Made by a program: the position numbers and the translations under genes. A DNA stretch of 64,000 nt from CAYPHY01 sp964410625 (GTDB taxonomy: Bacteria > Chloroflexota > Anaerolineae > Promineifilales > Promineifilaceae): positions 1-64,000 of the forward strand of contig CAYPHY010000026.1 of NCBI GenBank assembly GCA_964410625.1, read 5' to 3'. Positions 1 through 8,823 of the stretch are shown here, piece after piece; the first letter of the stretch is position 1, and every line of letters starts with the position of its first letter. The notes beneath the pieces were generated by a model. The model made no database searches. It was given only the letters and a program-made list of their open reading frames with translations, and was not told where the DNA came from.

Positions 1-282
1 ATTCTTCACTCCGTTCAGAATGACAATTGTTAAAACCTTTGAAACAGTGTACTAAACAATGCTCTTACAGTAGGGTAGACAGGATACATTCTTCCTAAAA
101 GTTGAGCCTGATCACTGGACTTTATACAAATATGTACTAAGATGGTTTGTGAAAAAACAAACAAACCGTACAGTGACACCCTTCCGGTTTGCCGCTGTCG
201 TGTATTGCTTGTACTGCTTAACCACCCCATAACCCATAACCCATGCCCAGTGGCACAAGGGTTTTATAGAAAAGGAGTCTGT

Positions 283-717
283 ATGATGAAAAAGATGTAT
301 GTGCTGCTCATTCTCGCCCTGATTGTCGGCGTGCTTGCCGCATGTGGCGGGGGCGGTGGCAACAACGGGGAAACTGGTTCCGATGGAGCGGAAGCGGTTA
401 CGTTGGAGTTCTCTGGCTTTGACGAATTCCGTTATGATCCGGACAGTGTTAGTGTAGCGGCTGGTGCGCCGGTGACGGTGACGTTTAACAACGAAGGTGT
501 GTTGGAGCATAACTGGTTGCTGATCTCCAGCCGCACCGACCCAACGGCCGCCACCGAAGCGGACGCGATTGCCGGAGCAACCTCTGGCGTCCAGCCGGGA
601 GGCGACTCGGAGACGTTCAGCTTCACGGCCCCACCGCCGGGGACTTATCAGTACGTTTGCACTGTGCCGGGACATGCGGCCGGTGGAATGGTGGGTGAAT
701 TTACCGTCACCCCATAA
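283..717 (+). CDS. Cupredoxin (plastocyanin-like) lipoprotein
   Basis: A 144-residue exported blue-copper-like protein, probably an electron carrier tethered outside the membrane. The start at 283 is chosen because AAAGGAG lies at 271-277, although the frame is open further upstream. Residues 1-20 form a lipoprotein signal with lipobox LAAC at Cys21, followed by a Gly/Asn linker. The cupredoxin domain spans about 39-144. All four type 1 copper ligands can be placed: His76 (EHNW), Cys126 (YVC), His131 (PGH) and Met136. The gene stands alone and ends before a strong terminator. Its electron partner cannot be told from the context. Confidence 0.9.
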   Translation: MMKKMYVLLILALIVGVLAACGGGGGNNGETGSDGAEAVTLEFSGFDEFRYDPDSVSVAAGAPVTVTFNNEGVLEHNWLLISSRTDPTAATEADAIAGATSGVQPGGDSETFSFTAPPPGTYQYVCTVPGHAAGGMVGEFTVTP

Positions 718-748
718 ACGGGCCTTCCTAATGTGAAAGAATGCCTAG

Positions 749-777
749 ACGGGGCCAGGAATCCTGGCCCCGTTTTT
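749..777 (+). terminator. Rho-independent terminator after the cupredoxin gene
   Basis: An 11-bp perfect GC-rich stem (749-759 with 763-773), a 3-base loop, then five T. It lies 31 bases after the cupredoxin stop and just before the start of the JAMM peptidase gene, which therefore depends on read-through or an unseen promoter. Confidence 0.9.
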
Positions 778-783
778 GCGTCT

Positions 784-1188
784 ATGCTAGTCATGAGCCA
801 GTCGCTTTATGCGGCCGTCCTCGATCATGTGTTGGCGATTTATCCGCTGGAAGCGTGTGGCTTGCTCGGCGGGCAAAACGGCCGTGCTTTAATCCACTAT
901 CCGGTGGATAATATCTTGCGCAGTCCTATTGCCTACGAGATGGAGCCGCTGCAACAGATTAGGGCGATGTTGGACATTGAGGCACAAGGAATGGAGTTGC
1001 TCGCCATCTACCATTCCCACCCACAAGGGGCGGCGCGGCCGTCGCTAACCGACATTGCCCAGGCCCATTATCCGGAGGCGGTGCAGATCATCATCTCGCT
1101 GCAAACACCGGAGCAACCGGAAACCCGTGCCTTCCACATTGTGGATGGGAAAGTTACCGAAGTACCGTATGAGATTGTGCAACTATAG
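784..1188 (+). CDS. M67-family JAMM/MPN metallopeptidase
   Basis: A compact 134-residue JAMM-domain zinc peptidase. The signature is complete: Glu23 in LEACGLLGG, then HSHP at 77-80 with Ser87 and Asp90 (HSHP-x6-S-x2-D). Stand-alone bacterial members (Mec-like) cleave C-terminal adducts from small ubiquitin-like sulfur carriers such as CysO. No ThiS/MoaD/CysO-like gene is nearby, so the substrate is open. The start is uncertain (784 or 793). A GTG at 733 would put the terminator inside the gene and is rejected. No ribosome binding site is evident. Confidence 0.88.
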   Translation: MLVMSQSLYAAVLDHVLAIYPLEACGLLGGQNGRALIHYPVDNILRSPIAYEMEPLQQIRAMLDIEAQGMELLAIYHSHPQGAARPSLTDIAQAHYPEAVQIIISLQTPEQPETRAFHIVDGKVTEVPYEIVQL

Positions 1189-1239
1189 CGAGACGGTTGG
1201 GTTTTATAGGACACAATGGAAGAGAGTGGAGATTAAGGA

Positions 1240-1342
1240 TTGGTGTATCGCTGTATTTGTATATTGGTATATTGTCATCTAAATGAGTTGATAATTACAC
1301 TGAGACCAATAAACAGCAATCAAATAACCAATACACCAATAG
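1240..1342. repeat. Inverted pair of TATTGGTG-type unit arrays
   Basis: The left arm (about 1240-1274) is made of GTGTATTGGTATATTG-like units. The right arm (about 1305-1342) carries the complement (CAATACACCAAT). It fills most of the space between the peptidase and plsY. The same family recurs near 34.7, 43.4, 45.9, 51.7 and 57.8 kb. Confidence 0.75.
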
Positions 1343-1379
1343 ACGACTATACTACCTACCGAACGGAGGAGAAGGGTAA

Positions 1380-2066
1380 ATGAACGATACGATCTATGTC
1401 ATGCTGGCGGCGTTGATTGGCTATATCTGTGGGGCGATCCCTTTTGGCTGGCTCTATGTGAAGCTGGTGAAGGGGATTGACCTGATGGAGATTGGCAGCG
1501 GCCGCACCGGAGGGACCAACTCGTTCCGCGCGGCCGGGCTGAGTGTTGGCGTCGTCACCTCTTTAAGTGATGTATTGAAGGGGGCGGGGTCAGTGTGGCT
1601 GACGACGTATTTGCTCAGAAACGGCGTTGGCGAAAGCATCCTGCCCTGGCTCCAGGTGACGGCCGGCGTGATGAGCGTTGTCGGTCATAACTGGTCGGTC
1701 TTTCTCGGCTGGCGCGGCGGCGCCGGAACAGGGCCGAATGTTGGCTGGGGGACGGCCATCTTCTGGCCCATTTTGCCGATTGCCGGTCTGGTGATGGGCG
1801 GGTTGCTCTACTTCGTCGGCATGGCCTCAGTCGCCTCGCTGAGTATGGCCGCCGTCCTCATTGTTGTCTTTGGCATCCGCTATTTGCTGGGGCTGGATGC
1901 GACGGCCGCTTATCTGATCGGCAGCCTGGCGTCGGCCGCTGTTGTCACCTGGGCGTTGCGGCCGAACATCAAACGGCTGTTCAACGGAACCGAACGCCTC
2001 GTTGGCCCGGCCGCCAAACGCGCCCAACAACGTGCCCAACGCCACCAATCCCAAGCCGGCGCGTAG
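1380..2066 (+). CDS. plsY: Glycerol-3-phosphate acyltransferase PlsY-like membrane protein
   Basis: A 228-residue multi-pass membrane protein of the PlsY family, which transfers an acyl group from acyl-phosphate to glycerol-3-phosphate as the first step of phospholipid synthesis. GGAGGAGAAGGG lies just before the ATG. PlsY motif 1 is recognisable but divergent (GSGRTGGTNSFRAAG against the usual GSGNxGATN). Motif 2 is GHNWSVFLGWRGGAGTGPN, where GGKG is typical, so a usual Lys is replaced by Ala. A charged tail rich in Arg/Gln follows the last membrane segment. Function by family is likely, but the changed motif 2 is worth noting. Confidence 0.85.
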   Translation: MNDTIYVMLAALIGYICGAIPFGWLYVKLVKGIDLMEIGSGRTGGTNSFRAAGLSVGVVTSLSDVLKGAGSVWLTTYLLRNGVGESILPWLQVTAGVMSVVGHNWSVFLGWRGGAGTGPNVGWGTAIFWPILPIAGLVMGGLLYFVGMASVASLSMAAVLIVVFGIRYLLGLDATAAYLIGSLASAAVVTWALRPNIKRLFNGTERLVGPAAKRAQQRAQRHQSQAGA

Positions 2067-2071
2067 CAAAT

Positions 2072-2100
2072 TGTTAATGGTCAATGGTTAATGGTTAATT
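2072..2100. repeat. TTAATGG-unit array, left arm beside four-helix-bundle gene
   Basis: Direct TTAATGG/TCAATGG units. Bases 2079-2098 are perfectly complementary to 2519-2538 on the other side of the next gene. Confidence 0.8.
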
Positions 2101-2122
2101 TGGCTGTGTGGGAGAGGGGACA

Positions 2123-2497
2123 GTGGCGAAAGGGGATGATCTTGAGGGGCGTTTGATTGATTTTGCTGTGAGAATGGTTAAATTAACTGAGGCGCTCCCT
2201 CAAAGGTTAGCCGGTATGCATGTCGCCAGACAACTATTGCGTAGTGGTACAGCTCCTGCGGCTCACTATGCTGAAGCCCGTAATGCTGAAAGCCCTAATG
2301 ATTTTGTTCATAAATTAAGAATAGCTGCCAAAGAAATGAACGAAACCCGTATTTGGTTGGTAATTGTCACGCGAAGCGAGATGGTACCGAAGACCAAAAT
2401 GGAAGCCTTAATGCAGGAGTGTAACCAACTTTGTCGTATCCTGAACGCCAGTATTCAGACTGCTAAATCAGCTACCAAAGCCCAGACTAAATCCTAA
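2123..2497 (+). CDS. Four-helix-bundle protein (23S rRNA intervening-sequence family)
   Basis: A 124-residue all-helical protein of the S23/IVP four-helix-bundle family. Such proteins were first found in 23S rRNA intervening sequences and are related to the Avd accessory protein of diversity-generating retroelements. The GTG at 2123 is preferred over the GTG at 2108 because GGAGAGGGG sits at 2111-2119. Family hallmarks visible are RSGTAPAAHYAEA, the KLRIAAKEMNETRIWL helix and the C-terminal CNQLCRILNASI helix. No rRNA or reverse transcriptase is nearby. The gene is bracketed by 20-bp perfect inverted repeats, unlike its neighbours. Molecular role unknown. Confidence 0.88.
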   Translation: MAKGDDLEGRLIDFAVRMVKLTEALPQRLAGMHVARQLLRSGTAPAAHYAEARNAESPNDFVHKLRIAAKEMNETRIWLVIVTRSEMVPKTKMEALMQECNQLCRILNASIQTAKSATKAQTKS

Positions 2498-2516
2498 ATA
2501 ATAGCTTGCCCGTCTA

Positions 2517-2556
2517 ACTTAACCATTAACCATTGACCGTTAACCATTAACCGTTC
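2517..2556. repeat. CCATTAA-unit array, right arm beside four-helix-bundle gene
   Basis: Complement of the array at 2072-2100 (20 bp perfect, 2519-2538). It ends exactly where the reconstructed solute-binding protein gene stops (2557). Confidence 0.8.
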
Positions 2557-5162
2557 TTACTCTTCTTTGGTCAATAATTCGTAATGCATCAACCCCATAG
2601 CGTCTACTTCCACATTCTCAATTGTCGTTAGCGAAATCGCCCGGCGTGGCTCTTGGGTCAGGTCGAGGGTGGNNNNNNNNNNNNNNNNNNNNNNNNNNNN
2701 NNNNNNNNNNNNNNNNNNNNNNNNNNNNNNNNNNNNNNNNNNNNNNNNNNNNNNNNNNNNNNNNNNNNNNNNTCAATTGTCGTTAGCGAAATCGCCCGGC
2801 GTGGCTCTTGGGTCAGGTCGAGGGTGGGGAGTTCTTCGGCCCAAAGCGCTTGCAGGTCGGCTAAAATAGCCTGACGCGCGGCCGTATCCACTTCTTCTGT
2901 CGCGGCCGTCACCAGCTCCGTCATCGCCTCGCTCTCATAGTTCGAGCAGAAAACGCTATCGGTGCTTTCCACAAAAAAGTCCGTCCAGCTAGATGCATCG
3001 AGATAGTTCACCGTTTGCCCCGGTGAAGGCCAGCCCAGTAGATAAGCGGGATAGCTGCACTCGCTGATCTGCGCACGGAACGTTTCCCAGGCAGCACCCG
3101 AAAGCTCCACCTGGAAAACGCCTGTCTCTTCTAGCTGGGCGGCGATGGCGGTGGCATAGGCGTCTTCAACGCTGCTGTAACGGCCGTCATTGACATACCA
3201 GAGCGTAATCGCCAGCGGGTTGTCTTCGTTGTACCCTTCGGCCGCCAGCAGCACGCGGGCCTGTTCCAGATCGCGCGGCGGGAGGGCGGCAACATGCCCT
3301 GGCACCTCATCAGGGATGGGGCTGAACAGGGGGCGGCGACTGCCATTGAAGACAGTGGCAGCGAGGGCAGCACGATCAATCGCCAGCGCGGCCGCCTGGC
3401 GCACATTTTCGCTGTCCCACGGCGGATTGGCCTGTTCAAAGATGATATAGCTTTTGAAAGCGGCCGGACCACTCCACGCGCTAAAGTCGCTCTGCCCGTC
3501 GCCGTCAATGTCCAGATCGCTCAGTTCGCTGAAGTCGCTATAGGGCATTCCCGTCCAGGCGATGTCAATGGACTGGAATTCGACCAGCGAACGGCGCACG
3601 GCCGCTGCATCGGCATAAAAGCGGACGAGGATGTTCTCAAAGGCCGGGGCGGGTTCGCCGGGCCAGTCGGGGTTGGCTTGCAGGCGAATGCGGTCGCCTG
3701 ACTCCCAACTGAGAATGCGATAGGGGCCGAGGCCGCCACAGGCACTGCCGGGATCGGCCGCTTCCGAATAACAATCGCTGCTAACCGGAAAGTAAGGAGG
3801 GGTCGCCAGCAAGGCTGGAAAATAGGCCGTAGGTTGGGCGAGGACGAAGCGCACTGTTGTTGGGTCCAGCACCTGCACGGCATCAGGGTCAATGAATCCG
3901 TTGTCGTCGCTGTCCTTCAGATAGCCGTTGACCAGAAAGTTACCGAGCCGGGCAGCCCGATCCACCGACCATTTCACATCCTCGGCGGTAAAGTCGCTGC
4001 CATCGGGAAATTGCAGACCGCTACGCAGCGTGATCGTGTATTCCAGCTTATCTTCCGATATGGACGGTTCAGACTCTGCCAGCAGTGGCTCCAATGTGCT
4101 ATCCGGCGAGACCCGGTATAGCCCGCTCATGGTATTGCTTTTAATTTCCCAACTGATCAGATCAGGCGTTAGTCCGGCGGGGTCCATATCGGTCAGTTGC
4201 CCAACGACGCCGATGAAAATTTCGTTGGCGGCCGTTCCCGCGCGGGGTTCGCCAGGATTGACCGCTTGTTCTGGCGACGCTTCAGGGATCAGCCAGGTGG
4301 CGGCGATGCGATCCAGCAGCTGGTTGGCCTTAATCTGGGCAATCGCTTCATTCAAACGGCCGAGTAGCATCGTATTGTCGGCGGCAACGGCAATGCCATA
4401 AGCTTTGCGGCTGATCCACGCCGCTTCCCCCTCTCCGGCAATGCGTAACTGTTCAGGGAAAGCGTTGACAAAGTAGGTCGCCATGTAGCTTTCGATGATG
4501 ATCGCATCCAACGCCTCATCAATCAGGGCTTGCACCAGTTGCGACGGCCGTTCATATTCGCTGAACAGTTCCGCTTCGGTAAGCCCTAGCGTATTTTGCG
4601 CGACTTCCAGCGCGTCGCTTTCGGCCAGCACGCCAACGGCCGTGCCGGGACGAAGATCGGCCGCGCTTTGTATCTCTCGTTCGTCGAGCAAGACCACCAC
4701 CACCTGCCCCACCTCCATATAGGGGTCGGTGAAGGCGATACCCTCCGGCGGCTGTTCGGGAATGACCAGCGCCGACATCACCGCGTCAAAGTCGCGGGCC
4801 GAACCGGCGGCGATACTGTCTAAGACGCCCTCATTGGGTGTGACCACAAATTCATAATCCAATCCGGCGGCCGCAGCCACGCTTTCCATGACGCTATTGT
4901 TGAAGCCGATGATGTTGCCAAAGGGATCAAAGTCGCTAAAAGGGGGCAAAGGGGCATCGGTGGCGATGACGATGAAGTTGTCGTTTTCAGGGGGAATGGT
5001 GGCCGTTGGTTCGGGGGTGAATGCCTGCGGGGTCTGGGAATCGGCCACATTTTGCGGGCGTTCTTGTTGGCAGGCGACGGCCGTAACCAGCAGAACGGTC
5101 AACAAAACAATCTGCCAAATAGCATCCTTCGTACAGCGATTTTCCCAAATCGCTGCATTCAT
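2557..5162 (-). CDS. Two-domain extracellular solute-binding lipoprotein (SBP family 3 + family 5)
   Basis: An exported substrate-binding protein that fuses two unrelated binding folds: an amino-acid type (family 3, about residues 60-285) and an oligopeptide/nickel type (family 5, about 310 to the end, with TITLRSGLQFPDGSDFTAED and LAIDRAALA). A hydrophobic stretch ending at Cys31 suggests a lipoprotein. The coding sequence is interrupted by an artefactual gap. Removing the N run and one of two identical 55-base copies restores an open frame to the TAA at 2557-2559 and gives 816 residues. The start is uncertain: ATG 5162 has no ribosome binding site, and residues 3-10 are encoded by a REP palindrome. 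No permease genes lie beside it. Confidence 0.8.
2673..2772. other. Assembly gap (100 N) with duplicated flanks
   Basis: The 55 bases at 2618-2672 are identical to 2773-2827. This is the pattern left when a scaffolder inserts a fixed 100-N spacer between contigs that overlap by one k-mer. Collapsing the overlap gives a continuous reading frame. Confidence 0.9.
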
Positions 5163-5214
5163 GGCCAGTGAAAACTGTGTTGTTTGCCTATCGTACACCG
5201 ATTTTCCTAAATCG
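5135..5214. repeat. REP-like palindromes (two copies)
   Basis: Palindromes AGCGATTT-tccc-AAATCGCT (5135-5154) and CGATTT-tcct-AAATCG (5199-5214). The first lies inside the predicted N-terminal coding region of the solute-binding protein. They lie on the 3' side of the transposase relic. Confidence 0.85.
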
Positions 5215-5262
5215 CTACTTCCTTGCCTCGGAATAATCGCCTTACAGTGTAACAGTACTTGA

Positions 5263-5631
5263 TTAATCTTTTTGCTCATATACAGAATATGTCCAGGGCC
5301 AAGCAGTCCAAGTTTCGATCAGTCCGGCTTTTACGGGATTGTTAATAACATAGCGAACGATCCGGCCTAGTTCAGACTCATCTTTATCTAGGGTGGCATC
5401 CCAACGGCCGAAATGTCGCCTATATGCCTGATATAACTCGCTGTCACGCTCGGCTGTGTTCTTGCCTGTTTGAACCTTGGCTGTGGTTGATTTTAGTTCT
5501 TCGCGAAGGGTTTCAACTACGTGTTTTGGAAGGGAGCCTGCCAGTCGGAAGGTCACAAATAGGGTCGCGCCTGGGGGTTGAATATGCGGGAGGTTTCGCT
5601 TATAGGTATGGCGGTATGATAGTTGAGACAT
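5263..5631 (-). pseudogene. Internally deleted REP-associated tyrosine transposase (RAYT/Y1_Tnp)
   Basis: A 122-residue open frame that matches the two ends of a RAYT protein but not the middle. The N-terminus reads RNLPHIQPPGATLFVTFRLA and the C-terminus ELGRIVRYVINNPVKAGLIE then WPWTYS, both typical of the family. Family members run about 170-220 residues. The central segment with the HUH motif (usually PNHVHLL) and the catalytic Tyr is absent: the protein passes from RRHFGRWDATLD straight to the DESELGRIVRY helix. It is therefore catalytically dead, though still open and flanked on both sides by REP palindromes of one family. Active RAYT copies elsewhere in the genome would be needed to move these REPs. 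Confidence 0.85.
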
Positions 5632-5659
5632 GAATTGTATCTAATATCTAACCACAACG

Positions 5660-5762
5660 CGATTTTTTGTGAAGTGTTATAACCGCGATTTAGGAAAATC
5701 GCGTTACTGTCTGCAGTGCGATTTACTGTGAAGTGCTATAAGCGCGATTTAGGAAAATCGCG
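5660..5762. repeat. REP-like palindromes in a 59-bp tandem duplication
   Basis: Two identical 20-bp palindromes CGCGATTTAGGAAAATCGCG at 5684-5703 and 5743-5762, each preceded by a half copy (GCGATTT..TGTGAAGTG). The last base touches the rpiA stop codon at 5763-5765. Confidence 0.9.
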
Positions 5763-6452
5763 TTACGGTTTGTTAAGTATAATAATACCCTCATCCGTTG
5801 CCACAATAGCCTGGGAAGCCAGCGCAAGAAAGAGGCCGTGTTCGACGACGCCGGGCTGCTGGCGGATGGTTTGCGCCAAAGTGTGGGCATCGGAAATGGG
5901 GCCAAAATAACAATCGAGGATGATATTTCCCTCGTCAGTGATCAAGCTGTCGCCCTCTTTCATTCGTTCAGCCACACGCGCCCCCAATGTAGTCAGATAC
6001 TCAGCCACCGGCCGCCGGGCAAAGGGGATCACCTCCACCGGCACAGGAGCGCGGCTGCCCAGCCGTTCGACGCGCTTGGAGCTGTCGGCGACGACGATCA
6101 TCCGCCGGGAAGCGGCCGCCACCACCTTCTCGCGCAGTAACGCGCCGCCCAACCCCTTGATCAAATTCAGTTGCGGGTCAATCTCGTCCGCCCCGTCAAT
6201 GGTCAGATCAACAGCGGGGCAATCGTCGAGGGTGATCAGGGGGATGCCTAGCTTTTGCGCTTCCCGGCCGATCTCTTCCGAGGTAGGAATGGCGCGAATG
6301 TTCTGCAAACGGCCGTCGGCCAGCAAACGGCCGATCTGCCGTGTGGCATGGATCGCCGTGCTACCCGTCCCCAGGCCGACCACCATCCCGGACTGGACCT
6401 GTTCGACGGCCGTTTCAGCTGCCAGGCGTTTGAGTTCGTCAGTCGTTGTCAT
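5763..6452 (-). CDS. rpiA: Ribose-5-phosphate isomerase A
   Basis: A 229-residue full-length RpiA, interconverting ribose-5-phosphate and ribulose-5-phosphate in the non-oxidative pentose phosphate pathway. Motifs present: GLGTGSTA (phosphate loop, near residue 28), TIDGADEID, KGLGGALLREK (catalytic region) and VVADSSK. The ATG at 6452 overlaps the stop of the upstream debranching-enzyme gene (ATGA), so the two are translationally coupled. The TAA stop abuts a REP palindrome. Together with glucokinase, 6-phosphogluconolactonase and Pgk further along it fits a carbohydrate theme. Confidence 0.96.
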   Translation of the reverse strand: MTTTDELKRLAAETAVEQVQSGMVVGLGTGSTAIHATRQIGRLLADGRLQNIRAIPTSEEIGREAQKLGIPLITLDDCPAVDLTIDGADEIDPQLNLIKGLGGALLREKVVAAASRRMIVVADSSKRVERLGSRAPVPVEVIPFARRPVAEYLTTLGARVAERMKEGDSLITDEGNIILDCYFGPISDAHTLAQTIRQQPGVVEHGLFLALASQAIVATDEGIIILNKP

Positions 6453-8479
6453 GACCCTCCCCGCACCTCCGTCATCTGCCAGGCGCGGAGGACTTCGGCG
6501 ACGCCCCAGGCCTGGGCGATGCAGCCGCGCGGGGTGAAGGGTGGGTCGCCGTCGAATATCTCGCTGATACTGCCCACACCATGATCGGCCAGGTGGTGCA
6601 GGAGCGGAGTCAGATAGCTGCGTGCCAGGCGCATGTCCTTATAGATACGCAAATGGGCGCTGACAAACGGCCCGATCAACCAGCTCCAAACCGTACCCTG
6701 GTGGTAAGCGCCGTCACGCTTACGCAGATCGCCGCCATAGGTGCCGATGAACGCTTTATCATCTGGTGAAAGGGTGCGCAAGCCATGGGCGGTCAACAGA
6801 TGGCGGGCGCACGCATCCAGCACCGAGCGTTGTTGTTCGGCCGTCAGCAGTGCGTGGGGCAGGGAGATAGCAAAGAGTTGGTTCGGCCGCAAGCTTCCGT
6901 CATTTGGCTCATCAGGCGAGTCGGGTATGTCGAGAAGATCGTAACAATACCCCATCTCCTCATACCAGAAGCGGTTAAAGCCCTCGCGTACTCGCGCTGC
7001 CAGCTCCGCATAATCGCTGCTGTCCTCGCCCAAATGCTCGGCGAAGTCGTGGATGATGCGTAAGGCGTTATACCACAGGGCGCTGATCTCCACCGCCTTG
7101 CCAATGCGCGGGGTGACGACCCAGTCCTGATACTTGGCGTCCATCCAGGTTAGCTGCACACCCTCTTCACCGGCAAAGAGCAAGCCGTCGGCGGGGTCCA
7201 TGTGGATGTTATAGCGTGTGCCACGCCGGTGCCAGGCGATGATGTCGGCCAATACGGGAAAGAGTTCGCGCAATAGTTCGGTATCGCCTGTGGCATTGTA
7301 GTATTCACGGATGGCGACAAAGTACCATAGTGTGGCGTCAACGGTGTTGTATTCAGGAAGCTCGCCGACATCCGGGAAACGATTGGGCAACATCCCCTGG
7401 TCTACATAGTGGCCGTAGGTACGCAGGATGCTGGCGGCGATTTCCGGCCGTCCGGTCGCCAGCGTCAGGCCGGGGAGGGCGATCATCGTGTCACGCCCCC
7501 AATCGCTGAACCAGTGGTAGCCGGCGATGATGGACTTACCGTTGGGATCAACAGGCGTCGGCCGTTGGACGATGAATTGATCGGCGGCCAGCACCAACTG
7601 TTGCAACGCCTCTGGCAACGTCCCTTTGCTGCCCACACCATGCAAACTACGTGTGCGCTCCAGCAAACGATGCTCATAGTCGCGTCGTGCCTGGTAAGCG
7701 ACTTCACCATCCAATTCTGGTTCCGGCTCTGTGCTGGCAACGATGGTCAGCGCTTCCCCTGGCCGCAAAGTGGCCTGGAATTGGGCGATATAGAGATGGT
7801 CTTCAGCGACATCATTCATCCCGCGATAATCTTCGACGGCCAAAAAGAAGTCCTCATACCAGTCCGTTTGCGGCGTTAGCTGGGCGCGGTCGGAGAGCAA
7901 ATAGAAGGGGAGGGCACCATCGAACATGCGAACGCCGAAGCCCTTATCGCGCAGCTCAAACGCTGGTCGCCAGTCGTTCATAATCGTTGTGCTGTGATAG
8001 TCGCGGTAATTGGAGAACGCTTTGATGCTGAGAGACAGCGGTCCGGTGGCACGGGTCAGGCGGTAGTGGATATAGGTTGTATTTGCCCCATGTTCCATCC
8101 AGACACGCTTTTCGAGTAAGGCATTGGCACAGGCATAAGTCCACACCGGCGTCGTTCCTTCCAGATGGAAGCGATTGAGATAGTGATGCCCGTTGGGTTC
8201 AACCGGCCCATCTTCCCAACGGTTAACGTGGAGCGGGTAAAAACGGCCGCTTTCAGGGTAGATGCCATCATATTCGGCCGTTTCGTCGAGTTTTGCCAGC
8301 AGCAGGGTGCGGCCGAGGGGTGGTTTCAGCGCGGCCACCAGCAAGCCATGATAGCGGCGCGTCAGCAACGATGCAATTGTGCCAGAGGCAAAGCCGCCGA
8401 TGCCGTTCGTGACCAACCATTCGCGCCGCTCGGCAACCGCTAAATCCCCGCAAACTTCTCGTCCGAAATCCAGAAACAT
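6449..8479 (-). CDS. Glycogen debranching enzyme (amylo-alpha-1,6-glucosidase, GH133 type)
   Basis: A 676-residue cytoplasmic glycogen debranching enzyme. The N-terminal domain (about 1-280) carries REWLVTNGIGGFASGT and RRYHGLLVAA, the hallmark of the bacterial/archaeal GDE N-terminal region. The C-terminal (alpha/alpha)6 barrel carries AGYHWFSDWGRDTMIALPG with an acidic residue in the expected catalytic surroundings, and GAYHQGTVWSWLIGPF. It removes alpha-1,6 branches during glycogen breakdown. AAGGAGC precedes ATG 8479. It is the first gene of a two-gene unit with rpiA. Confidence 0.93.
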   Translation of the reverse strand: MFLDFGREVCGDLAVAERREWLVTNGIGGFASGTIASLLTRRYHGLLVAALKPPLGRTLLLAKLDETAEYDGIYPESGRFYPLHVNRWEDGPVEPNGHHYLNRFHLEGTTPVWTYACANALLEKRVWMEHGANTTYIHYRLTRATGPLSLSIKAFSNYRDYHSTTIMNDWRPAFELRDKGFGVRMFDGALPFYLLSDRAQLTPQTDWYEDFFLAVEDYRGMNDVAEDHLYIAQFQATLRPGEALTIVASTEPEPELDGEVAYQARRDYEHRLLERTRSLHGVGSKGTLPEALQQLVLAADQFIVQRPTPVDPNGKSIIAGYHWFSDWGRDTMIALPGLTLATGRPEIAASILRTYGHYVDQGMLPNRFPDVGELPEYNTVDATLWYFVAIREYYNATGDTELLRELFPVLADIIAWHRRGTRYNIHMDPADGLLFAGEEGVQLTWMDAKYQDWVVTPRIGKAVEISALWYNALRIIHDFAEHLGEDSSDYAELAARVREGFNRFWYEEMGYCYDLLDIPDSPDEPNDGSLRPNQLFAISLPHALLTAEQQRSVLDACARHLLTAHGLRTLSPDDKAFIGTYGGDLRKRDGAYHQGTVWSWLIGPFVSAHLRIYKDMRLARSYLTPLLHHLADHGVGSISEIFDGDPPFTPRGCIAQAWGVAEVLRAWQMTEVRGGS

Positions 8480-8497
8480 AAATGCTCCTTCAAAAGT

Positions 8498-8584
8498 ATA
8501 GTAGTGAGTAGTGGACAGTAGGCAGTAGCCAGTTGGCAGTAATCAGTAGACAGTCTCCAATCTCTAATCTCCACTCTCCTATCT
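8498..8584. repeat. GGCAGTA-unit array followed by TCTAATCTCC array
   Basis: Degenerate GTGAGTA/GGCAGTA/GACAGTA units run from about 8498 to 8552, then pyrimidine-rich TCTCTAATCTCC units. It occupies the divergent space between the debranching enzyme and the GNAT gene. No promoter could be picked out with confidence in 8480-8719. Confidence 0.65.
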
Positions 8585-8719
8585 CATTTGTGCCACTTTA
8601 TACCAATAGTGAGGTGAGTAGGCGAGTTTAGGGGCGGAATGCTCATCTCCGTTTAGTCCTCTTACTCCTCCACTACCTATCTCATTCTATTCTGCGCTAT
8701 ATTTACCACATGCGAGAGG

Positions 8720-8816
8720 ATGACAGGGTGACAGGGTGACAAGGTGACAGGGCGATCTCACCTCTTCACCCAGTCACCCCCGCACCTTGTCACCCTGTCA
8801 TCCCCTCACCTTGTCA
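8720..8816. repeat. Inverted pair of GGTGACAGG-unit arrays
   Basis: Left arm of GGTGACA units (8720-8752), right arm of complementary TGTCACC units (8781-8816), ending eight bases before the GNAT start codon. The same family occurs inside a coding sequence at 24179-24249. Confidence 0.85.
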
Positions 8817-8823
8817 GGGAAAG

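Noticed and set aside
112..675. 187-codon open frame on the minus strand
   Set aside because: It lies opposite the cupredoxin gene, has no family resemblance and no start signal.
2658..5279. Solute-binding protein starting at TTG 5279 and ending in the N gap
   Set aside because: The upstream codons cross REP sequence and lack a signal-like start, and the gap end is an artefact of the duplicated 55 bases.
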